Assembly: GCA_028822445.1 (NCBI GenBank)
Contig: JAPKDQ010000001.1
Span: forward strand, 1-64,000
From: Rhodospirillaceae bacterium
Lineage (GTDB): Bacteria; Pseudomonadota; Alphaproteobacteria; Rhodospirillales; Rhodospirillaceae
Length of the DNA stretch: 64,000 nt
Direction: 5' to 3'
This document shows positions 18,682 to 31,038 of this stretch, one piece after another (positions within the stretch are counted from its first letter, which is position 1; each line of letters opens with the position of its first letter). The position numbers were made by a program, and so were the translations under genes. The notes under the pieces are model-generated. The model was not told the origin of the DNA, did no database searches, and saw nothing but the letters and a program-made list of their open reading frames with translations.

Positions 18682-19611
18682 ATGACTAGAGAGCAGTCGC
18701 GCACCCTCGTCATTGCCGGTCCGACCGCCAGTGGCAAATCCGGGTTGGCGTTTCGCGTTGCCGAAGAGCTCAACGGGGTCGTCATCAATGCGGACAGCAT
18801 GCAGGTCTATTCTGATCTGCGTGTTCTTACGGCACGCCCAAGCGCGGATGATGAAGCGCGCGTTCCTCATAAACTGTATGGTTATCTGGATGGCGCAGAC
18901 GGTTGCACGGCCGCCGCTTGGGCTGCACGAGCCGCAGAAGAAATCACCAACGCCCATAGTAATAAGCAGGTGCCCATCGTTGTCGGTGGGACCGGCCTTT
19001 ATTTAAAAGCGCTCATCGAGGGGCTCTCGGATATCCCCGAGGTTCCATTGGAGATCCGGCAGACGGCACGTCGAATTTTCCTGGAGCAGGGCAATGACGC
19101 ACTTTATCAAAGCCTGCTGGAAAAAGACCCCGAAGGGGCCGTGCGCCTCAAGCCGAAAGATCATCAGCGAGTGCTGCGGGCTTGGGAAGTTGTAGAGGCC
19201 ACGGGCACACCTCTTCATGTTTGGCAGGCCAAGTCGCAGCCCAAACCGTTGATCAATGGCCCGTTCCATACGGTCCTATTCCAGCCGCCGCGCGAGGATC
19301 TCTATGCCGCCTGTAATGGGCGGTTTGAGGTGATGCTAGAAGGCGGCGCTCTAGCTGAAGTGGAAGCCTTGCTGGCTCGGGGGCTGAATCCTGCGCTACC
19401 GGTCATGAAAGCCCTCGGTGTGCCTGAACTGGCTGCGTTCGTGAGGGGTGAAACGAGCCATGAGGATGCTGTAACCAAGGCACAGCAACACACACGAAAC
19501 TATGCCAAGCGCCAGGTCACCTGGTTTAGAGGTCAATTTAATGCGTCAGAAACCTTAAACACGCAATATTCAGAAAGTTTATTTAACAAAATCTTTCCTA
19601 AAATTCGCTAA
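18682..19611 (+). CDS. miaA: tRNA dimethylallyltransferase MiaA
   Basis: This 309-residue enzyme transfers the dimethylallyl group to A37 of tRNAs that read UNN codons. The P-loop GPTASGKS is at residues 13-20, INADSMQVYSDL near 35 and VGGTGLYLKAL near 100; these hold ATP/DMAPP and the catalytic Asp. The C-terminal part retains the RNYAKRQVTWFRGQ tRNA-binding element. It lies 10 bases after the DUF1015 gene, and a rho-independent terminator follows at 19657-19685. Confidence 0.95.
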   Translation: MTREQSRTLVIAGPTASGKSGLAFRVAEELNGVVINADSMQVYSDLRVLTARPSADDEARVPHKLYGYLDGADGCTAAAWAARAAEEITNAHSNKQVPIVVGGTGLYLKALIEGLSDIPEVPLEIRQTARRIFLEQGNDALYQSLLEKDPEGAVRLKPKDHQRVLRAWEVVEATGTPLHVWQAKSQPKPLINGPFHTVLFQPPREDLYAACNGRFEVMLEGGALAEVEALLARGLNPALPVMKALGVPELAAFVRGETSHEDAVTKAQQHTRNYAKRQVTWFRGQFNASETLNTQYSESLFNKIFPKIR

Positions 19612-19656
19612 TACTTGTTGACCTAGCGGGAGGTGCTTGATAGTTACCCTCGCTCC

Positions 19657-19685
19657 CCGCCTCCTATCGGAGGCGGTTTGTCTTT
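19657..19685 (+). terminator. Rho-independent terminator after miaA
   Basis: CCGCCTCC (19657-19664) and GGAGGCGG (19669-19676) form a perfect 8-bp GC-rich stem with a TATC loop, followed by TTTGTCTTT. It ends the DUF1015-miaA unit. It also lies 80 bases upstream of ilvB. An attenuator role is conceivable, since a GGAGG at 19629-19633 region could compete for the 5' arm, but no leader peptide was found. Confidence 0.8.
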
Positions 19686-19764
19686 AATTATGGAATAGAA
19701 TAGCGCTGAAACCCTTCGGACCCTTTGCGTTAGGGCTGGTTGGCGCGCTTAGGAACGGATTGCG

Positions 19765-21552
19765 ATGCCACGGCATACAGTAGACGGCCGACAGATGCTC
19801 GGCGCCCGCATTATTCTTCAAGCCCTCGAAGAGCAGGGCGTTGAGGTCGTGTTTGGGTACCCAGGTGGCGCGGTCCTTCCGATCTATGACGAGATCTTCA
19901 AGCAGAACCGTATTCGCCACATTCTGGTGCGGCACGAGCAGGGTGCTGTCCATGCGGCCGAAGGCTATGCGCGGTCGACCGGTAAGGTTGGTGTTGTTCT
20001 AGTGACCTCTGGTCCCGGAGCGACCAATGCCGTGACTGGCTTGACCGATGCGTTAATGGATTCCATTCCAGTGGTGTGTCTGACCGGTCAGGTGCCGACG
20101 CACTTGATTGGCAATGATGCCTTTCAAGAAGCAGATACTATTGGCATAACCCGGCCTTGTACCAAGCATAACTACTTGGTGAAGGACCCGAATGATTTGG
20201 CCAAAACCGTGCACGAGGCATTTTATGTTGCTCGGTCTGGTCGGCCCGGCCCGGTTGTTGTCGATCTACCCAAAGACGTTATGATGAGTGAGGGCACTTA
20301 TGTGACGGCGCCGCGTGGCATCAAACGTCAGCAGCATAAAACCTATCGTCCGGCTCATACGCCAGACCCAGCCTCCATCGAGGCGGTTGTTGATTTGATG
20401 GTCAATGCGGAACGCCCCCTATTTTATACAGGCGGTGGTGTGATCAATGCTGGCCCAGCTGCGTCCAAAACACTAACGGCGTTGGTTAAGGATACGGGCT
20501 TTCCGATCACATCGACCTTGATGGGTCTCGGTGCTTATCCCGCGTCCGGGCCCAACTGGCTCGGTATGGTTGGCATGCACGGCACCTATGAAGCAAATTT
20601 AGCGATGCACGATTGTGACGTGATGATCAATATTGGTGCGCGCTTTGATGATCGTGTGACCGGTAATCTGCAGCACTTTTCGCCCAATTCGAAGAAGGTT
20701 CATGTGGATATCGATCAGTCATCCATCAACAAGAATGTCATTGTTGATATTCCTGTCGTCGGTGATGCGGGTGTTGCTTTGACTGCGATCACCAAAGCCT
20801 GGAAAGCACGCAAGACGCGGCCTAAGCCAAAAGCGATGAAAGCCTGGTGGGCTGACATCAAAAAATGGATGGCCAAGGACTGTCTGGATTACACACAAGC
20901 GGGGCCGGTGATTAAGCCGCAGTATGCTATCCAACGGCTGTTTGAGTTGACCAAAAACCGTAAAACTTACATCACGACTGAGGTTGGCCAGCACCAGATG
21001 TGGGCCGCGCAATTCTGCCGTTTTGATGAGCCGAACCGCTGGCTGACGTCTGGTGGTTTGGGCACTATGGGATACGGCTTACCCGCAGCCATTGGGGCTC
21101 AGCTGGGCAATCCAAAAGGCCTCGTTGTGGATATCGCTGGTGAAGCGTCTATCTTGATGAACATTCAGGAGCTGTCGACGGCTGTTCAATATCGTCTGCC
21201 GGTGAAGGTCTTCATCATCAATAATCAGTACATGGGGATGGTCCGCCAGTGGCAGGAACTCCTCCATGGTGGTCGTTACTCAGAGAGCTATACGGATTCC
21301 TTGCCGGACTTCGTGAAGCTGGCCGAGGCGTATGGGATGGCTGGCTTGCGCGTTGAAGACCCCGCCAAAGTGGATGATACTATTAAAGAGATGATGGCGA
21401 TTGATGGCCCGGTGATTGTCGATGTCCGGGTGGATCAGAAAGAAAACTGTTACCCGATGATTCCGTCAGGTGCAGCCCATAACCACATGATTCTCGGCCC
21501 CGAAGATGAAGAAGAGAAAGCGATCACAGGAGACGGGCTGGCTCTCGTCTAG
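19765..21552 (+). CDS. ilvB: Acetolactate synthase large (catalytic) subunit
   Basis: This 595-residue thiamine-diphosphate enzyme makes 2-acetolactate or 2-aceto-2-hydroxybutyrate in valine, leucine and isoleucine synthesis. The order is N-terminal pyrimidine-binding domain (VVFGYPGGAVLPIYDE, catalytic Glu in VRHEQGAVHAAEGYAR), central FAD domain, and C-terminal ThDP domain with GEASILMNIQELSTA and NNQYMGMVRQW. The usual GDG of the ThDP motif is GEA here, a variant I recall as normal for alphaproteobacterial IlvB. A GGAACGG site precedes the ATG. It forms an operon with the small-subunit gene and ilvC, ending in the terminator near 23.39 kb. Confidence 0.95.
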   Translation: MPRHTVDGRQMLGARIILQALEEQGVEVVFGYPGGAVLPIYDEIFKQNRIRHILVRHEQGAVHAAEGYARSTGKVGVVLVTSGPGATNAVTGLTDALMDSIPVVCLTGQVPTHLIGNDAFQEADTIGITRPCTKHNYLVKDPNDLAKTVHEAFYVARSGRPGPVVVDLPKDVMMSEGTYVTAPRGIKRQQHKTYRPAHTPDPASIEAVVDLMVNAERPLFYTGGGVINAGPAASKTLTALVKDTGFPITSTLMGLGAYPASGPNWLGMVGMHGTYEANLAMHDCDVMINIGARFDDRVTGNLQHFSPNSKKVHVDIDQSSINKNVIVDIPVVGDAGVALTAITKAWKARKTRPKPKAMKAWWADIKKWMAKDCLDYTQAGPVIKPQYAIQRLFELTKNRKTYITTEVGQHQMWAAQFCRFDEPNRWLTSGGLGTMGYGLPAAIGAQLGNPKGLVVDIAGEASILMNIQELSTAVQYRLPVKVFIINNQYMGMVRQWQELLHGGRYSESYTDSLPDFVKLAEAYGMAGLRVEDPAKVDDTIKEMMAIDGPVIVDVRVDQKENCYPMIPSGAAHNHMILGPEDEEEKAITGDGLALV

Positions 21553-21578
21553 AGTTCACCCCAATTGGAGAGACTGTC

Positions 21579-23353
<1,775 letters not shown>

Positions 23354-23374
23354 TCTTTTGAGCTTTAAGAATAG

Positions 23375-23402
23375 AAAAAGGGCCTTGCGGGCCCTTTTTT
23401 TT
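23375..23402 (+). terminator. Rho-independent terminator of the ilv operon
   Basis: An A-run, GGGCC (23380-23384), a TTGCG loop and GGCCC (23390-23394) are followed by eight T residues. The A and T runs extend the stem. It lies 25 bases downstream of the ilvC stop. Confidence 0.92.
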
Positions 23403-23419
23403 GTCGACTTCACCGCAAT

Positions 23420-23448
23420 TTAACGATTTTCGTGCTAAGTTATATAAT
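23420..23448 (+). promoter_or_regulatory. Probable sigma-70 promoter of the leuA leader
   Basis: TTAACG (23420-23425) and a perfect TATAAT (23443-23448) are separated by 17 bases. It sits just after the ilv terminator and upstream of the leader peptide frame and leuA, with a transcript start expected near 23455. Confidence 0.6.
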
Positions 23449-23483
23449 TGTTGGTTGGAACGTACGTTTTAGGCATCGGCATT

Positions 23484-23510
23484 GCCGGTTTTGGACTCGT
23501 CTAAACCGGT
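23484..23510. repeat. Inverted repeat in the leuA leader region
   Basis: CCGGTTT (23485-23491) and AAACCGG (23503-23509) are perfect complements around an 11-base loop, extendable by a G-T pair. It lies between the promoter and the leader peptide. It may form the first hairpin of the leader RNA or be an operator. Confidence 0.55.
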
Positions 23511-23529
23511 TTCGAATAAGGATAAGTAG

Positions 23530-23667
23530 GTGATCAATCCGGTCACAGAGAGGCAAAAGACAAGCACTTCTGCCAGTATTTTGGCGGATCTGTCTACCTG
23601 TACGCGTGTCTGCAGCCGTCTTGGCTTGCTTCATACAGACCTGGGTCTGCGACTTAATAGCCCCTGA
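23530..23667 (+). CDS. Candidate leucine-rich leader peptide of leuA
   Basis: A GTG-started frame of 45 codons is preceded by AAGGA at 23518-23522 with 7-base spacing. An upstream stop abuts the GTG. Between codons 31 and 42 (23620-23655), six of twelve codons are Leu (LGLLHTDLGLRL). The stop at 23665 touches a hairpin at 23667-23697. A run of the end-product amino acid's codons just before a hairpin is the signature of transcription attenuation, and leuA is the next gene. The frame is short and could be chance, but the promoter, ribosome-binding site, Leu block and hairpin occur in the right order. Confidence 0.5.
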   Translation: MINPVTERQKTSTSASILADLSTCTRVCSRLGLLHTDLGLRLNSP

Positions 23668-23697
23668 ACGTCGATTAGTCCGAGCGACTGACGTTTT
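23667..23697 (+). terminator. Candidate attenuator hairpin upstream of leuA
   Basis: AACGTC (23667-23672) pairs with GACGTT (23690-23695), and inside it AGTC (23677-23680) pairs with GACT (23686-23689), with a 4-base bulge and a CGAGC loop. The stem ends in GTTTT. It starts at the leader peptide stop and ends 70 bases before leuA. The stem is of moderate strength, so it is proposed as a regulated terminator rather than a strong one. Confidence 0.45.
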
Positions 23698-23767
23698 AGG
23701 GGATCAAGCGCACCGCTGTTGTCGCTCGAACGAGCCTTCGTACTAATACCCAGTCGTGAGATAGATC

Positions 23768-25309
23768 ATGAATACCAACCGAATTATTATTTTTGACACT
23801 ACTTTACGCGATGGCGAGCAGTCGCCTGGCGCGTCTATGAACGGTGAAGAAAAAGTCCGCATCGCTAAAATTTTAGAAGCGATGCGTGTCGACGTTATTG
23901 AAGCTGGCTTTGCCATCGCGTCCCAAGGTGATTTTGATGCCATCAAAGCAGTCTCTGAGGTTGTAAAGGACACCACGATTGCCAGCTTGGCCCGAGCGGA
24001 TAAGGGCGATATTCAGCGTGCCGCTGATGCGATTAAGCCTGCCAATAGCGGGCGTATTCACACTTTCATCTCAACCTCACCGCTTCATATGAAGTACAAA
24101 TTGAGAATGGAGCCCGCGACGGTTCAGCAGGCTGTCATCGATAGCGTTACGTTTGCCCGGCAGTTTACCGACGATGTTGAATGGTCAGCTGAAGATGGCT
24201 CTCGCACCGAGCATGACTTTCTGTGTCGCTGCGTCGAATCTGCAATCGATGCCGGAGCCAGAACAATTAATATTCCAGATACAGTTGGATACACGGTTCC
24301 AGACGAATACCACGCGCTGATTACCATGCTGTTTAATAGAGTTCCGAATATCGATAAGGCTGTGATCTCCGTGCATTGCCACAACGATTTGGGACTAGCG
24401 GTGGCCAATTCCTTGGCTGCAGTTCAAGCTGGTGCCCGCCAGATCGAATGTACTATCAACGGTTTGGGCGAGCGAGCGGGCAATGCCGCTTTAGAAGAAG
24501 TCGTTATGGCTCTGAAGACGCGAAAAGACTACATGCCGTTTCATACCGACATTGAAACGGAGCTGATTACTAGAGCGTCTCATATGGTCTCGACCATCAC
24601 TGGCATTTCCGTTCAAGCGAACAAAGCAATTGTTGGGGCTAACGCGTTTGCGCATGAGTCCGGCATCCATCAGGACGGGGTTCTTAAACACGCCGAAACC
24701 TATGAGATTATGACGCCGGAATCGGTTGGCCTAAAAAAATCGAACCTGGTAATGGGAAAGCATTCTGGTCGTCATGCCTTCAGAGAGAAACTGAAGGAGT
24801 TGGGTTTCACGCTGGGCGACAACGCCATGAACGATGCCTTTAAGCGGTTCAAGAATTTGGCCGATAAAAAGAAAGACGTCTACGACGAGGATATTGTTGC
24901 CATTGTTGATGAGGAAGCTCGTGACAATAACATCATTAAATTTGTCTCCTTGCAGGTGGTGTGTGGCTCTAAGGTCGAGCATCAGACGGCTGAGCTGGAG
25001 TTAGAAGTGGACGGCGAATTGCTTTCAAAGACCGCCGAGGGTGACGGCCCTGTCGACGCCACATTCAACGCTATTATGGCTTTGACGACTGATACCCAGC
25101 ACCTGCAGTTGTACCAAGTGCATGCAGTGACTGAAGGGACGGACGCGCAAGCCGAAGTCACTGTCCGCCTAGAAGAGGATGGAAAGACAGTCATGGGTCA
25201 GGGTTCAGATACGGATACGCTGGTTGCGTCTGCTCGGGCTTATGTAAATGCGCTTAACAAACTGATGGTTAAGCGCGAGAAAACGGCTCCTGAAGCGACG
25301 GTGGTTTAA
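23768..25309 (+). CDS. leuA: 2-Isopropylmalate synthase
   Basis: This 513-residue enzyme catalyses the first committed step of leucine synthesis, condensing acetyl-CoA with 2-oxoisovalerate. A DRE-TIM barrel with RDGEQSPG at residues 14-21 and HCHNDLGLAVANS near 200 carries the metal and substrate sites. The C-terminal part (about 385-513) is the LeuA dimer/allosteric domain that binds leucine. The length matches the type I long form. Attenuation from the leader described at 23.42-23.70 kb is likely. Confidence 0.95.
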   Translation: MNTNRIIIFDTTLRDGEQSPGASMNGEEKVRIAKILEAMRVDVIEAGFAIASQGDFDAIKAVSEVVKDTTIASLARADKGDIQRAADAIKPANSGRIHTFISTSPLHMKYKLRMEPATVQQAVIDSVTFARQFTDDVEWSAEDGSRTEHDFLCRCVESAIDAGARTINIPDTVGYTVPDEYHALITMLFNRVPNIDKAVISVHCHNDLGLAVANSLAAVQAGARQIECTINGLGERAGNAALEEVVMALKTRKDYMPFHTDIETELITRASHMVSTITGISVQANKAIVGANAFAHESGIHQDGVLKHAETYEIMTPESVGLKKSNLVMGKHSGRHAFREKLKELGFTLGDNAMNDAFKRFKNLADKKKDVYDEDIVAIVDEEARDNNIIKFVSLQVVCGSKVEHQTAELELEVDGELLSKTAEGDGPVDATFNAIMALTTDTQHLQLYQVHAVTEGTDAQAEVTVRLEEDGKTVMGQGSDTDTLVASARAYVNALNKLMVKREKTAPEATVV

Positions 25310-25341
25310 CCATGCAGTTTATTGATGAGGGACTGAAGTAA

Positions 25342-26505
<1,164 letters not shown>

Positions 26506-26573
26506 GGCGGTGCTGAGGGGCACGATTTTGGGTGGTCGATGTCTTCTGATGTTGACGAGATGGGAGAACGAGA

Positions 26574-27434
26574 GTGAAGCAACCGACGGGCCAGATCTCC
26601 CGGCTAGGAACGTTTAAGTATCTAGCGCAGCGGTTCGCCTTTCTCAGTCTGATTGGTTTGACCTTCGCCCTTATGCTGATTGGCAAAGCGGATACGGTCA
26701 TTGTTGAGCGGGTAAGCATGGCCGTTTCAGATGCTGTCACCCCTATTCTGCGCGTTATGGCTGAGCCTGCGGCGAGTATTTCCAAATTCGTCACTAATGT
26801 TCAGGAATTGGGCGCGATCCGAGAGCAAAACACAGACCTTCGAGAGATCAATGCCCGCTTGCTTGAATGGCAAGCCGTCGCACAGAAACTTGAAAATGAA
26901 AACCGGCAGTTGCGCGCTCTGCTTGGAACTGTCAACGAGCCTGAAGCACGTGCTGTGTCTGCGCGCGTTGTCGCGGACTATGGCGGCGCTTTTGCGCAAA
27001 GCGTTCTCATTACAGCTGGTGGACGGGATGGCGTGGCCAAGGGCCAGGCTGTTGTTACTGGGGAAGGCCTGACAGGTCGTGTGGCTCAAGCGGGTTATAG
27101 ATCTGCCCGTGTTCTGCTCATTACCGATATCAATTCCCGCATTCCCGTACGTGTGGGTGAGGCGGGTGACCGGGCGATTCTCACTGGTAATAATTCCCCT
27201 CGCCCAAGATTGATTTTTCTGGGCGTCAAATCCGCCATCGCCCCTGGCGACCGGGTGGTCACTTCTGGAGATGCCGGCGCGTTCCCGCCGGGCCTTCCGG
27301 TCGGTCGTGTTGTCGTTGCAGATGAATCGTCGGCGCTCATCGAACCCTTCGTCTCCCGTGATCGACTGCAGTATGTTGAAGTTCTAGATTTCGGTTTAAC
27401 CGGTTTTCTCGCGGATACCGACGGACCGCAATGA
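26574..27434 (+). CDS. mreC: Cell-shape protein MreC
   Basis: This 286-residue bitopic protein starts at GTG with a GGGAGAA site upstream. A TM helix at about residues 20-40 is followed by a coiled coil (about 72-110, REQNTDLREINARLLEWQ) and a beta-rich periplasmic domain (VVADYGGAFAQSVLI, GVKSAIAPGDRVVTSG). MreC links MreB to the penicillin-binding protein in the elongasome. The TGA overlaps the ATG of mreD (ATGA). Confidence 0.92.
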   Translation: MKQPTGQISRLGTFKYLAQRFAFLSLIGLTFALMLIGKADTVIVERVSMAVSDAVTPILRVMAEPAASISKFVTNVQELGAIREQNTDLREINARLLEWQAVAQKLENENRQLRALLGTVNEPEARAVSARVVADYGGAFAQSVLITAGGRDGVAKGQAVVTGEGLTGRVAQAGYRSARVLLITDINSRIPVRVGEAGDRAILTGNNSPRPRLIFLGVKSAIAPGDRVVTSGDAGAFPPGLPVGRVVVADESSALIEPFVSRDRLQYVEVLDFGLTGFLADTDGPQ

Positions 27435-27964
27435 CCGAGATTACGCAGCGCCGAACTACGTGGAAAAAACTTGATGCGCGTGTCCGCACCATTTTACCAT
27501 TTAGCCTAACGGTCACCGTGCTTCTCTTCGGCATGACTCCGACATACGTTCCCGGGTTGGCACAAATCACACCTATGTACACTTTGGTGGCAGTCTACTT
27601 CTGGGCGATCTATAGGCCCGACCTGTTGGGTTATGGTCTCGGTTTCGCGATTGGCGTTTTAGAAGATTTATTGACTGGTGCGCCGCTCGGAGTTGGTACC
27701 TTGGTGCTTTTGTTAATTCAATGGGTCGTCTTTAATCAGCACAAGTTTTTCCATGCCAAACCCTTTGTCATTACTTGGTTTGCGTTTGGGCTCGTGGCTT
27801 TTGGCGCGGTGCTTCTGAAGTGGGTTGGCGTCGGATTGGTTTCATCAAGCGGACCCACTCCGTTTGGAGATGTGTTCGCCTCGTATCTCATTACGGTTGC
27901 CGTCTATCCGATCATCGCATGGCTTTTTTCTAAAGTGCGGTCGGGGCTGCTGGATGAGCCATGA
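27431..27964 (+). CDS. mreD: Rod-shape determining membrane protein MreD
   Basis: This 177-residue polytopic protein has five predicted TM helices (starting near residues 23, 42, 65, 92 and 140). It contains the family element YRPDLLGYGLGFAIGVLEDLLTGAPLG. It forms the inner-membrane core with MreC. It overlaps mreC upstream and mrdA downstream by 4 bases each. Confidence 0.88.
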   Translation: MTEITQRRTTWKKLDARVRTILPFSLTVTVLLFGMTPTYVPGLAQITPMYTLVAVYFWAIYRPDLLGYGLGFAIGVLEDLLTGAPLGVGTLVLLLIQWVVFNQHKFFHAKPFVITWFAFGLVAFGAVLLKWVGVGLVSSSGPTPFGDVFASYLITVAVYPIIAWLFSKVRSGLLDEP

Positions 27965-29850
27965 TTATAAACCGCGATAACGACCGTATTCACTTATTTC
28001 ACCGGCGTGCCGCCTTGCTTGGCGGGGGGCAGGCCCTTTTGGTCTCAGCTCTGGTTGGGCGCATGTACTATCTCCAAGTCACCGAGGCTGACCGGTACCG
28101 GATGCTCGCTGAGGAGAACCGAATCAATCTACGCCTTCTCCCTCCAACGCGCGGCCGAGTCTTGGATCGTTTTGGTGAGGCGCTTGCCGTTAACCGGCAA
28201 AAATTTCGTGTCCTCATCGTGTCTGAAAAAACTCGAGATGTTGCCTCGACACTCGATGCTTTGGCCGCAGTTATTGATCTGTCAGAATATGATCGGGGCC
28301 GTGTGCAGAAAGAAGTACGTCGGCGCAGAAGTTTCGTTCCGGTCACGGTTCGTGAGAATCTGAACTGGGAAGAGATGGCGAGTATCCAAGTGAATGCGCC
28401 AGACCTTCCAGGTGTGATAGTTGATGAAGGCTTAACCCGCCATTATCCGCAGGCCCAAACGGCGGCGCATGTTTTGGGTTATGTCTCCAGCGTTGACGAA
28501 GACGACTTGACGGGAGACCCACTTTTGCAGCTTCCCGGGTTTCGCATCGGCAAAGCAGGGGTGGAGCAGAAATTTGACCTGGCTCTTCGCGGCGCAGGCG
28601 GCACCAGTCAGGTTGAAGTCAACGCCCTCGGGCGTGTAATCCGTGAGCTTGAGCGCAAAGAGGGTCAGGCGGGTGCTGACCTTATGCTCACACTGGATGA
28701 ACGCCTGCAACGCTTTGCATCCGAACGCTTGGGAGCGGAAAGTGCGGCCAGTGTCGTTATGGATATCCATACCGGCGAAGTGTTGGTGATGACTTCGACA
28801 CCCAGTTACGACCCTAATGCCTTCAATCGCGGCCTCACCCAGCGTGAGTGGAATGCCTTGTCCGGAGACCCGCGTGCACCGATGACCAATAAAGCAATTT
28901 CTGGCCAGTATTCACCCGGTTCCACATTTAAAATGATCGTTGCTATGACCGCACTTGAACAAGGTGCGATCTCGCCTGACCAAACAGTCTACTGCAAGGG
29001 GCACACAGACTTAGGGTCTCGCAGGTTCCACTGCTGGGAAAAGCGGGGCCATGGCCCCATGAATATGGTCCAGGCCATTGCCCAGTCCTGTGATGTCTAT
29101 TTCTATGATGTTGCAAAGCGTGTAGGTGTAGACCGTATTGCAGATATGGCGCGCCGTTTTGGTCTTGGTGAAACGACTGCGGTCGGTTTGGCAGGCGAGC
29201 GTGGCGGCCTTATACCAACAGAGGCCTGGAAACGGGAAACGGTAGGAGAATCCTGGCAGCAGGGGGACACCTATAATGTCGGTATTGGCCAAGGGTATGT
29301 GTTAACCACGCCGTTGCAACTGGCCGTTATGGCGGCCCGTCTGTCTACCGGTCTCGCTGTTGAGCCGGTTCTTACACGCCAAGTGATGATCGATGGCACG
29401 GTTATTCAACGGCCACCGCAGGTGTTTGAAGCGGTTACTATTGATCCAGCACACATTGCAATCGTGCGACGCGGTATGTTTGAAGTCTTGAATGGTGCGC
29501 GCGGCACGGCCCGTGCATCAAAGCTCAAATCCAAAGACGTCCAGATGAGCGGTAAGACAGGAACGACACAGGTTAAGCGCATCACGATGGCTCAACGCGA
29601 GGCGGGACTACCCGACAGCGATCAAGTGCCCTGGAAAGAGCGTAATCACGCCCTGTTTGTCGCATACGCGCCGGAAGACAACCCACGTTATGCGCTGTCC
29701 GTTATTGTGGAACATGGCGGCGGTAGCTCTGCAGTCGCCGCGCCAATCGCACGTGATATCATGACCGAGGTTCTTCGCTTAGATCCCTCCCGTAAGCCGC
29801 GGTTAAATGAAGACCGAGTTGCGGAAACGCAACCGGGGGTGCCCGCATGA
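27961..29850 (+). CDS. mrdA: Penicillin-binding protein 2 (elongation transpeptidase)
   Basis: This 629-residue monofunctional class B PBP cross-links peptidoglycan during cell elongation. A TM anchor lies at about residues 17-37 and a dimerisation/pedestal domain at 55-230. The transpeptidase domain has S321-T-F-K324 (catalytic Ser), S376-C-D and K532-T-G534. All three catalytic motifs are intact. It overlaps mreD and rodA by 4 bases each, so the operon is translationally coupled. Confidence 0.95.
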   Translation: MIINRDNDRIHLFHRRAALLGGGQALLVSALVGRMYYLQVTEADRYRMLAEENRINLRLLPPTRGRVLDRFGEALAVNRQKFRVLIVSEKTRDVASTLDALAAVIDLSEYDRGRVQKEVRRRRSFVPVTVRENLNWEEMASIQVNAPDLPGVIVDEGLTRHYPQAQTAAHVLGYVSSVDEDDLTGDPLLQLPGFRIGKAGVEQKFDLALRGAGGTSQVEVNALGRVIRELERKEGQAGADLMLTLDERLQRFASERLGAESAASVVMDIHTGEVLVMTSTPSYDPNAFNRGLTQREWNALSGDPRAPMTNKAISGQYSPGSTFKMIVAMTALEQGAISPDQTVYCKGHTDLGSRRFHCWEKRGHGPMNMVQAIAQSCDVYFYDVAKRVGVDRIADMARRFGLGETTAVGLAGERGGLIPTEAWKRETVGESWQQGDTYNVGIGQGYVLTTPLQLAVMAARLSTGLAVEPVLTRQVMIDGTVIQRPPQVFEAVTIDPAHIAIVRRGMFEVLNGARGTARASKLKSKDVQMSGKTGTTQVKRITMAQREAGLPDSDQVPWKERNHALFVAYAPEDNPRYALSVIVEHGGGSSAVAAPIARDIMTEVLRLDPSRKPRLNEDRVAETQPGVPA

Positions 29851-31010
29851 CTGATGTGGGATTCCTTGCCGACCGCCTAAAACGAGGCGACATGACCCTG
29901 TCTGAAAAATTGAGGCAGGTGAGTTGGTCGCTCGTATTTTGGCTCTGCGCCATCGCAACTATTGGTTTCTTCATGTTGTACTCGGCAGCAAACGCGAGTT
30001 TGGATCCCTGGACAACGCGTCAAGCGATTCGCTTTGGCTTGGGTTTGTTCATGCTCCTGACTATTGCCATGATCGATATTCGTTTGGTGATGCGATACGC
30101 CTACCCGTTTTATGCGTTTGTTTTTGCACTTCTAATTTTTGTTGAGGTGCGCGGCGTCGTTGGCGGTGGAGCGCAGCGCTGGATCGACCTCGGGATTGTT
30201 AACCTGCAACCTTCAGAACTGATGAAGGTTGCAGTGGTACTCGCGCTTGCGCGCTATTTTCATAGACTAAGCTTGGAAGACACTGGCCGCCCTACTTTCT
30301 TGATCGTGCCGCTTTTGATCGTGATTGTGCCGGTTATGCTGATCCTGCGTCAGCCCGATCTTGGCACGTCGCTTATGGTCGTGCTGGGTGCGGGGGCTCT
30401 ATTTTTTATGGCTGGTGTCCGGCTGTGGAAATTTATAGCACTCATTTTGGCGGCGCTTGCTGCCATTCCAATTACTTGGCCGATGCTTGCTGGATACCAA
30501 CAGAACCGTATCCTTACCTTTTTGAATCCGGAACGAGATCCGTTGGGTGCCGGCTATCACATTTTGCAATCCAAAATCGCGCTTGGCTCTGGCGGATTAT
30601 TCGGCAAAGGGTTTATGCAAGGTACGCAAAGCCATCTTAACTTTCTTCCAGAGCGGCAAACCGATTTCATTTTTACAATGCTGGCTGAGGAATTCGGGAT
30701 GGTTGGCGGACTCATTCTCATTGGGCTTTATGCCATCGTTCTGATTTATGGCTTCGCTATTGCTCTACGCTGTCGTCATCAATTCGGCCGATTGGTGGCT
30801 ATTGGCGTGACCACAACATTCTTCCTCTACGTGTTCATTAATGTAGCGATGGTGATGGGGTTGATCCCCGTCGTCGGCGTGCCACTACCGCTGATTTCCT
30901 ATGGCGGCACTGCCATAATCACCATAATGATGTGTATGGGTCTGTTGATGAGTGTCTATGTTCACCGTGACGTCCAGCTTGGCGTGCACGGCGGTTATGA
31001 CGATGGGTGA
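29847..31010 (+). CDS. rodA: Peptidoglycan polymerase RodA (SEDS family)
   Basis: This 387-residue polytopic glycosyltransferase partners with PBP2 in cell elongation. It shows about ten TM helices and SEDS motifs: GGAQRWIDLG near residue 110, QPDLGTS near 170, FLPERQTDFIFTMLAEEFG near 270 and PLPLISYGGTAI near 350. It is the last gene of the mre operon, followed by a tRNA gene. Confidence 0.95.
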   Translation: MTDVGFLADRLKRGDMTLSEKLRQVSWSLVFWLCAIATIGFFMLYSAANASLDPWTTRQAIRFGLGLFMLLTIAMIDIRLVMRYAYPFYAFVFALLIFVEVRGVVGGGAQRWIDLGIVNLQPSELMKVAVVLALARYFHRLSLEDTGRPTFLIVPLLIVIVPVMLILRQPDLGTSLMVVLGAGALFFMAGVRLWKFIALILAALAAIPITWPMLAGYQQNRILTFLNPERDPLGAGYHILQSKIALGSGGLFGKGFMQGTQSHLNFLPERQTDFIFTMLAEEFGMVGGLILIGLYAIVLIYGFAIALRCRHQFGRLVAIGVTTTFFLYVFINVAMVMGLIPVVGVPLPLISYGGTAIITIMMCMGLLMSVYVHRDVQLGVHGGYDDG

Positions 31011-31038
31011 GGGGGTTTCCCACGTAAATTCAGAACGC

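Noticed and set aside
23440-23634. 64-codon minus-strand frame upstream of leuA
   Set aside because: It is antisense to the leader region and of random composition.
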